Origin: Chloromonas sp. AAM2
Taxonomy: Eukaryota > Chlorophyta > Chlorophyceae > Chlamydomonadales > Chlamydomonadaceae
Direction of reading: 5' to 3'
Assembly (NCBI GenBank): GCA_004335635.1
Contig: QAXH01003645.1
Coordinates: 1 to 42,611, forward strand
DNA: 42,611 bases
Below, piece after piece: positions 35,602-42,611 of this stretch (the first letter of the stretch is position 1; each line of letters starts with the position of its first letter). The position numbers and the translations under genes are program-made. The notes beneath the pieces were generated by a model. That model was not told the DNA's origin and made no database searches. It saw nothing but the letters and a program-made list of their open reading frames with translations.

Positions 35602-35883
35602 TGCTATCAATCGTAAAATCAGCCTCTATTGCCCTTGGACTGGATGTTCGTACAATGGCACATTGGCACCGTTTGAGCAACCAAACCTCGACAGAACATA
35701 CAAGAAGAATCCGCTTGCAACTGCTAAGGTGGTGTCCTTGTGCGCGATCTTGTTGTTTCGTGTACCCATATTAGCGATGTTATATCCTGCTACGGCAACA
35801 ACGACTGTCTTGTAATGTAGCGCACAGATTACCCGGCGTAGCGTAGTCTCATAACAGCACAAGCCCTAGAGAGCAGGAGCACA
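35602..35883. promoter_or_regulatory. Compact divergent promoter of SIL1 and pPLA-I
   Basis: Only 282 bp separate the two start codons, so both promoters and leaders must fit here or overlap. No coding sequence is apparent, and no TATA box is placed convincingly for either gene. Confidence 0.65.
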
Positions 35884-36340
35884 ATGTCATGGCGAGTGTT
35901 TGGTCGTCAGGCTGAGGCCTTCAGGCTCGCATTGGAGTATGGCCAGGCGGGCACTCCAGACGAGCCTTCAGCCATCAGACTCACTGCCCCAGTAGCCACA
36001 ATTGAGTTCGCATGGGACGACCAAGAGTCAGAAACACTCGTGGTAGAGCGCTTCGCACAGAAGGTGGCCATGCTACGAGAAACCCGTGGAGAGGAACGGC
36101 TGCATATCACGCTCATGGTGCCAGAGACACCCCCTGATGCACCAGCCAAGATCAGCCTGGAGTTACAGACCAGGCTGTCGTACCCGGTCCTGAGATGTAT
36201 AAGTGTGAGTCCTCTCTGATGTGACCAGAACACAAATGGGGCATGGCATTGAACAGATGCAGCCGGCATCATGTCTCTGCAACCAAAGCACCTGAATGCC
36301 TGGAGCGCACATGTCCTTCATGCATTGCCCGTGGCAATGC

Positions 36341-36378
<38 letters not shown>

Positions 36379-39300
36379 GCGCAAGTCAGGAAGCTGCTGC
36401 TTGCACACATGTTCAGACGCCTCTGTTCTGTTCTGAGCCCACCAAACATACCCGGGAAATGGTTCCTGGATGCTCGTGCGGAGTCTAAGGGTTACCAATT
36501 ACCAGCAGCAAATCACACACGCACACAGGCAATCCATCCAACAGGTGGCAGTGAGGCCATTCTTTCACCAAAGGCGTGCATGCTCTCCTTTGCCGGTGCA
36601 TCTGGGTCTACTTCGCACAATACAATGCCACACCCCACGCGGTCATCCTTGCACAAAGCAGCTCATGCAGTACAAGCCAGCCTTGACAATGTCAATCATT
36701 TTCTGCCCACGTGCAGTTATCACGCGCCACTTCCAGCGGTGCAGTTTCAGAGCACCTGCTTCGGCTGCTTCTCCAGCAGTGCCCCTTGGAAGGCGTGTGG
36801 AAGCTGAAAGGCGCAGACGGGTTTGGCAACTTCTGGACCACCTGCGTAGACCCGTCCCTTTTGAGTTCAGTCCGCAACCTCAACCTGTCTTACTGCAACC
36901 TCACCTCGCTGCCCACAAGCATAGCCTCTCTCGTCTCGCTCCGCATACTGAGACTGAGCCACAATAAGCTGACAGCTCTGCCGGGGGAACTGGGTCAGCT
37001 GACTGCCCTGGAGGTTTTGGCGGTTGATGCAAACCTGCTCACCATCGTGCCGGGTAAGCAGGAAGCGTGCAAGATGACATGCCGCAGGCATAGACATAGT
37101 GCTATGGCCCATGGTGTTACAAGCTGGAATACTGAGAGGCCGTGGGTATGAATGGACAGGCTTGGCACTGAAAGGCATGCAAGGGGCATGGTGCTACAAC
37201 CCGAAGGGGTGAGATTCTGTCGGTTTGCAGTCTCAGCAATGGAGAGTAAGGCATGGGTGCAGCTCTGTGCAACAGTCTCGGCAATGCAGAAAATGGGAGA
37301 TCTGCTTAAGAATTACTTCTGCAAAACTAGTGACCAGCATCTGAGGCCAATCAAGTTCTGCAAGTTCTGGCAATTCAGATGTTACTGACATTTCATCACG
37401 CACGTCTCAATGCTGCTGTTTGGGTTGCACTGGCTGCAGCAGGTTTTGTTGTGCATCTCAACAGTCAGCGTGTCAGGCCCACCTGAGGTTTGCACTGGGC
37501 AAAGTAGTTGGTCTTGTCACAGGCGTTGTTGTCACATCTCATTGCTTTACGCGCAAACACAATTGTTTGATTTTGCGGCTGGCAAGACATGTCCCTGAGG
37601 ACTGGTCGTTCACACATTGCACCTCCAACTCAGTCAGCACCCATCCAAACCTCAGCTGACAGTTCAGTCCAAACCGAAGTTGCACTTACACCTAGTCAGA
37701 GTATCAAGTTGGCAGTGTGCACCGTTGTTGGGGCATCATAGTCCTTTTGGTAGCTTGTTCATTCAACGTGTTGTCATTGTGGTTGTGTTTGTTGCAGTTG
37801 AGCTCCGTCGGTGCGTGGCCCTCAAGGAGCTCAACCTGGAGGGAAACCGCATCGCCACGCCCGTCCTGGACCTCAGGCCCATGCGCAACACACTGCAGTC
37901 ACTGCAGGTAGGCTTGCATGATCATGGTCGCTGCTGTCATCACTGGCAGTAGCACTGCCATACAACAGGTTACAGTGCTGCCTTAGATTTTGAGGTGCTG
38001 CATGAGACCAGTCATTGACCAGCACGCAATCAGTCAGAACAGGGCAGGTGGCTGTGCCAAGCAACAGCATGAAGGCTAGGCCACTTCCTCTTGCATCATG
38101 CTGCTGTTGGCTTCCTGGCACAGCAGCATTTCCTTACACACGCATGTTTGTAGTCACGTGAGTTCAGTTGTAAGGGAGTTTTTCTGGAACGTGTTTGGTT
38201 GTGGTCACGTGTGTTCAGTTGTACGGCAACCCCCTCGAGTACCTCCCCGAGCTGTCCGTGTGTCCCCAGCTGCGCTCCTTGTCGCTGGCCAATGTGCGCA
38301 TCATGGCAGATGCTACGTATACCAGGTGGGCTGGCACAGTGCTGGGCACTGAGGGGTGGGGCACAGCCACATGGGTTACACGGTGGAAAGGTGATGGCAC
38401 TATGGAATGGGGCAGAGGCAGAAGGGGTACACGGTAGAAAGGGCGGGAGAGCAGGTTGGGTGGGCGGAGTGGGCCGACAGTTGCAGTAGCAGTTTGTGGT
38501 TGAGGGTTGTGATGGAGGAGCAGAATTACAGGGGTGTACAGCAGTGTGATGTGGGCAGTCTAGTTTGGTGAGGAGAGAGTTTTTATCAGGACTGGCACGG
38601 CAGTGGGTCGGGCTTGCCAAACATGCAGCAGGGGCAAGTTGATAGCAGACCAGCACGCCCAGCTGTGACAAAGGAACAACCTTACTGTTGGCCAACGCCT
38701 GATGAGGGCCGTGGCTTGATTGCTGCATGTGGACAGCAGGCAGTGCTGGATAGGCGACTTGATGTAAAGCAGTGCCTCTTCCGCTTACAAACACGCAAGA
38801 CGGCCCTGCATGGTGTTGCAGGTGGGAGGTTGAGGTTGGGGCGCTGCCCTACATGGCGCGGGGCCACAAGCTGTCGCCTCTGTTCCGCCTCACCTTCAGA
38901 CGGGCCTCGCTGCAGCACCCGCTGCTGGCCGGCGCACTGGGTGAGCAGCAACACATTACAAACTACATGTCTGACTCTCCAATGGCAGGGCTTGTATCGC
39001 AGACCAGGCCACACACACCTTCACATCAAGATTGAGCTGCTGATATGGACCAAAAGCTTGATTGCTGTGTGCCGATTGCTGTCAGTAAAGCGTGATTGCA
39101 ATCCCAGGACCGCGCGATATGACTCCCTGACCTCATCTGCATTTCAGTGTAGATGACTGCTGGTTCTCAGTAACTGCTGATGTATCTTGTGCTCCTTCTC
39201 ACTGCTGGCAAGCACCTGCTTCAGCTGTGGTGGTGTCTGTGGTGGTGTCGGTTTCGCAGGTCGTATAGCCGAGGACCGCACGAACTGTGAGCTGATCGCC

Positions 39301-42300
39301 AAGGAGGAGGTGGCCGTGCAGCAGCTGTTGCTCATGGCGCTCAGTGACAACTATGTGGTGGTCAGGCAGGCGTGCAAGGTGCTAGGTGGGTCACTCGGAC
39401 AGGTCAAGGCGACCGACATGCATGCATGCACGCTCTTAAGTGCAAAATATGCAACAAAGGTTTCAGGTGGGTCGCACTAACAGGCCAAACAGACTGATAC
39501 AGATGCAAACACGTTCCCAACCGTGAGATACATGGGGCAAGTGAGAGAGGAGAGGTAAGACGACGGTCGCATAGGTATGAATGATGTCGGGGTTAGGGCA
39601 CACGAGGCTTGGGCTGACGGAGCGCATGCATGTCCTGGCAAAAGCAGTATGGCTTGTGATGGCCGGTTGCAACAGCTGCACCTACGTCCCAGGTATTGGC
39701 CCTGATGTTATGCATTGTTGTCTCAACTGTCGCCTGTGCTCCAGGCCATCTCGCGGCGTGCGGCGATGCGGTGGTGCACAAGCTTATGTCGCATGACGTG
39801 GCCAGTGCAGTGCACAGCCTCATCATGTCATCAATACAGGCAAGTGATGGGCCTGTGGCGAACTGCACCCCTATAGTAGCACCTGTGTGCTAGTCCTCAC
39901 GGTAGCTCCGCAGGACTCTTGTATATGCTCATACTTTGCAATGGACGTCATTGGTTGACTTGCCATGACATTTGACAGAATCCTAATTAGTACTGGACGT
40001 GCATTCGTTCTTTCTGGCAGTGAGCAATATTCGCCATGACAAAAGTTGATATTTGGCACACCCCAGGATTAATTCTGTTGATGAGTTTGCCACTTGTGCT
40101 GTTGGCCAATTATGCTCGTGGCCACTTTGCCGCCACTTTTCCTGCTTGCAGGATTCTCAAGTGTGTGGTCTGAACGTTGTGAGCGACCTCGCCTCGAGCT
40201 CGGACACGGTCAGTGCTGACCTGCTCACTGAGCAGCTGCTGGAGCGACTGCATGAACTCATATGCAAAGGTAGGGTGTGCTGTGGGCTGACCTGGCAGTC
40301 AATATGTTCACAGCAGGGAAGCAGTTAAAGGACGCAAGACAGGTGGACCACTGGTGTGCGATCGGTTCAGGGCTTCGGGCAGTGCTTGACCGCCTGTATG
40401 TGTAGCTTTAGGCAGCAAGTGCTCAGTGTTTTTTGTGCAAGGTGCAGCCACTCTTTTATTTTTACCTGGGCAAGATGCAAGGCAATTAATTCATCAGCAT
40501 CTGGCATCCATGCTTCTTCTGATACCCTGGCAGAATTCAAGAAAACCATTGAGTCACACGGGTCACATAAAGTATTCTTCACTGCTTCACTGCACGTGCT
40601 TTGAACCCGATCAGCGAGGTCACAGCACCACACGCTGCAATATCGGAAAATGACTTCCTACTACAGCACTCAAGCTGCAAAACCAAAACACTTCTCCGAC
40701 TGGTTCCGACCCTTGCTGCACGTGCGCAACTGGCCTTGAAACTGTTGAATCTGCAAGGCCGCGTCATGCAACAACCAATACCACTGGTGCACTGCCAACC
40801 TGCATGCGCTGTGTGCCGTGTAGGCGATCCGTACGTGCGCCAGGCAGCCCTGCAGTGCCTCTCCTCCCTGTGCTACTGCCGTGCAAACCGCCGCGCCGTG
40901 CGAGCCGCTCCCGGGCTGCTAAGCAGTGTAGCCATCCTCGCCCAGGCACCCGCAGCCAACCACGCAAGCGTGGGCGCGGCCATGATGGCACGCACAGGCA
41001 GCCGTGTGTTGCTTCACCACCCGGGCAGCGGGCAGAAGCAGACGGGGCAGGCAAAGCCCGAGGAAGCGGGGAGTGCGGGGGGCGTGCAGGCGCTGAACGC
41101 AACCAATCACTTGGGGTACGCTTCAGGCTCCACACGCCTGTCTGCGCTCCGGGTCCTGGCCGTGCTAGGTGGGTGGTGTCGGACAGTAAAGGGGGTGTTA
41201 TGTGCAGGTGGGTGGCTGTCGTAAGGGTTGAACTACTGGTTGGGAAAGTCCTATAGGTGAGGAGCTTCAACGCACAGCTGCAGGATCTGCAGGCAATCAT
41301 GCTCTGAGAAAGAGGCGTGGGTCTTGATCACAAAACACTGAGCTTCTTACACCGGCGATAATTTGCAAGCAACCCTTGTCAAATTCAAGGACGGAAATGC
41401 ATGATGGCCGGCTGCGCATGTTGTATGTCATGCCCGCATTGGCCACAAAGCCCAGGAGGCAAAGGTTTGGCGACAATCACCAGTGGGAGGCCAGGAAAAG
41501 CTCAGCAGCAGTTCATTGCTGGCTTGTTGACCTTCCCAGGTATTGTGTGCGATTCGAAGAGTAGACACATTGTGTGTGGCACTGTGCACGTTGCAGGCGA
41601 GAACGACTGTGTACAGGACGCGCTGAACCTGCCCCGCATCGCCAAGCGGGGCGTGCGTGTGCTGGCGCTAGACGGGGGCGGCATGAAGGGGGTCACCATT
41701 GTCCAGATACTCAGGGCCATGCAGGCCAGGCTGCCCAGACAACTGCACAACTACTGGGACCTCGTGGTGAGCCTTGCTGGGCTCATGCCAGCCATGGGGT
41801 CAGGGCAATCTATGATGAGGATGACGACGGTTTAAATGAGGCCCAGCTATGTATGGTATGCATATACTGCCCACCTCGGGTCGATGTCAACGGTTTAGTG
41901 ATTCTATTGACAAGTTAGTGTTTGCTGGGCTTCGTGGTTGAGGTTGGCAGTGCACCACAAGCAGATGTGTCATGTACATGTGATATCGTCCTGCAATACC
42001 GGTTGAGCAGTAAGTTTTTGGAAACAGTCGTCATTGGTATGCACACACTCCTCCACTCACACATGACATGGAACTGACATCACATGAAGCACAGATATCC
42101 TGGAAGCACTCAACCCCTCCCACCCACACATGCAGGTTGGCACGTCCACAGGCGCTATCGTTGCCGTGAGCATGGCCATGTTGCGCATGCCACTGGACGA
42201 CGTGGAGGCGGTCTACACGGAACTCGGCCAGAAGGTAGGGGGGAGAGCCAGGAACGTGGACGTCATTTGTAACTGAACCTGGTTCTAGCGTCTTGAACGC

Positions 42301-42611
42301 TCTGGTTGAATACACACGCCCGGTCTGGCTATGGCAGTCAAGGGTCAAATGGAGCAGGCGCTGTATAAATTCAAGCACACATCAGTCGTACGGTGTGGGC
42401 TAGATGGCAGTGGTGTGCTGGGGCTTAAGATAGGTTGGCCTGAGACTGAAGTAGCAGTGGGTTCTCAGCCAAGCTAACAGGTCTGATGGGGCCTCAGTTT
42501 GTGATGTGCACCAGAGTGCTGTTCAACAATCGTCCAACCCAACCTGCCGATACTGTTGCCGTACATGCGCCTAGCGCAGGTGTTCAACGCGGCGCGAGTG
42601 GCGGGCGCCGA
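35884..42611 (+). CDS. pPLAI: LRR-patatin phospholipase A (pPLA-I), 3' end cut by the window
   Basis: Twelve exons are seen: 35884-36204, 36717-37053, 37798-37907, 38219-38325, 38822-38940, 39260-39385, 39745-39839, 40152-40269, 40824-41168, 41597-41766, 42136-42234 and 42580-42611 (partial), giving 659 residues so far. Order: a plant pPLA-I-type start (MSWRVFG), leucine-rich repeats (about residues 145-290, for example LNLSYCNLTSLP and LRLSHNKLTALP), a linker with HKLSPLFRLTFR, helical armadillo-like repeats (about 330-550) with a low-complexity insert in exon 9, then the patatin domain with oxyanion loop DGGGMKG (585-591) and nucleophile elbow GTSTG (Ser620). The partner Asp lies beyond the window. 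The family hydrolyses acyl chains of phospholipids and galactolipids; Arabidopsis pPLA-I has the same LRR-plus-patatin plan. The intron after 39839 uses a GC donor. It is divergent to SIL1. Confidence 0.92.
36341..36376 (+). repeat. Trinucleotide (TCA)12 microsatellite in pPLA-I intron 1
   Basis: Twelve uninterrupted TCA units. The poly-His or poly-Ile frames it creates are not coding, since it lies between exons 1 and 2 of pPLA-I. Confidence 0.95.

Noticed and set aside
35602..35610. Upstream start of SIL1 at 35610
   Set aside because: That codon is TTG. The ATG at 35601 precedes the whole signal segment and needs no unusual initiation.
36271..36488. Open frames with poly-His or poly-Ile runs
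   Set aside because: They are translations of the (TCA)12 microsatellite inside pPLA-I intron 1.

Overview
This window is nuclear DNA from a eukaryote, most likely a flagellated green alga (Chlorophyta or a close green-lineage relative). Genes are cut into many short exons by GT-AG (sometimes GC-AG) introns whose acceptors are almost always TGCAG. The gene set is green-lineage in character: an Aurora-like kinase of the Chlamydomonas CALK type, the plant/algal dynamin DRP5A, and a plant-type LRR-patatin phospholipase (pPLA-I). All assignments come from reading motifs by eye and joining exons by reading phase; no database search was possible. I cannot name the species.

Layout. 0-7 kb (+): two unfamiliar genes, one of unknown function (14-4092) and one F-box/LRR-like (4853-6980). 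Both carry reading-frame changes that the conserved genes of the window lack. 8.1-12.8 kb (+): a CALK-like kinase with a complete catalytic domain and a long low-complexity tail. 13.0-14.3 kb: a tentative small minus-strand gene. 14.6-19.8 kb (-): DRP5A, 16 exons, complete. 20.3-29.3 kb (+): SPB1, the ribosome-biogenesis 2'-O-methyltransferase, 17 exons, complete. 29.3-31.6 kb: no convincing gene. 31.6-35.6 kb (-): a signal-peptide-bearing Fes1/SIL1 nucleotide exchange factor, 10 exons, complete. 35.9-42.6 kb (+): pPLA-I, which runs off the right edge just after the catalytic serine exon.

DRP5A/SPB1 and SIL1/pPLA-I are head-to-head pairs whose start codons lie 458 and 282 bp apart, so each pair probably shares a promoter region. 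The genes belong to unrelated housekeeping processes (cytokinesis, rRNA modification, ER folding, lipid hydrolysis, flagellar or cell-cycle signalling), as expected for a eukaryotic chromosome arm; nothing suggests an operon or a mobile island. The introns hold most of the unusual structure: interstitial TTAGGG-like tracts, microsatellites, a strongly C-rich intron, a 126-bp element present in two introns of SPB1, and a diverged duplication in a third. Exon models of the five conserved genes keep phase throughout. The two left-hand genes and the 13-14 kb gene are much less certain.
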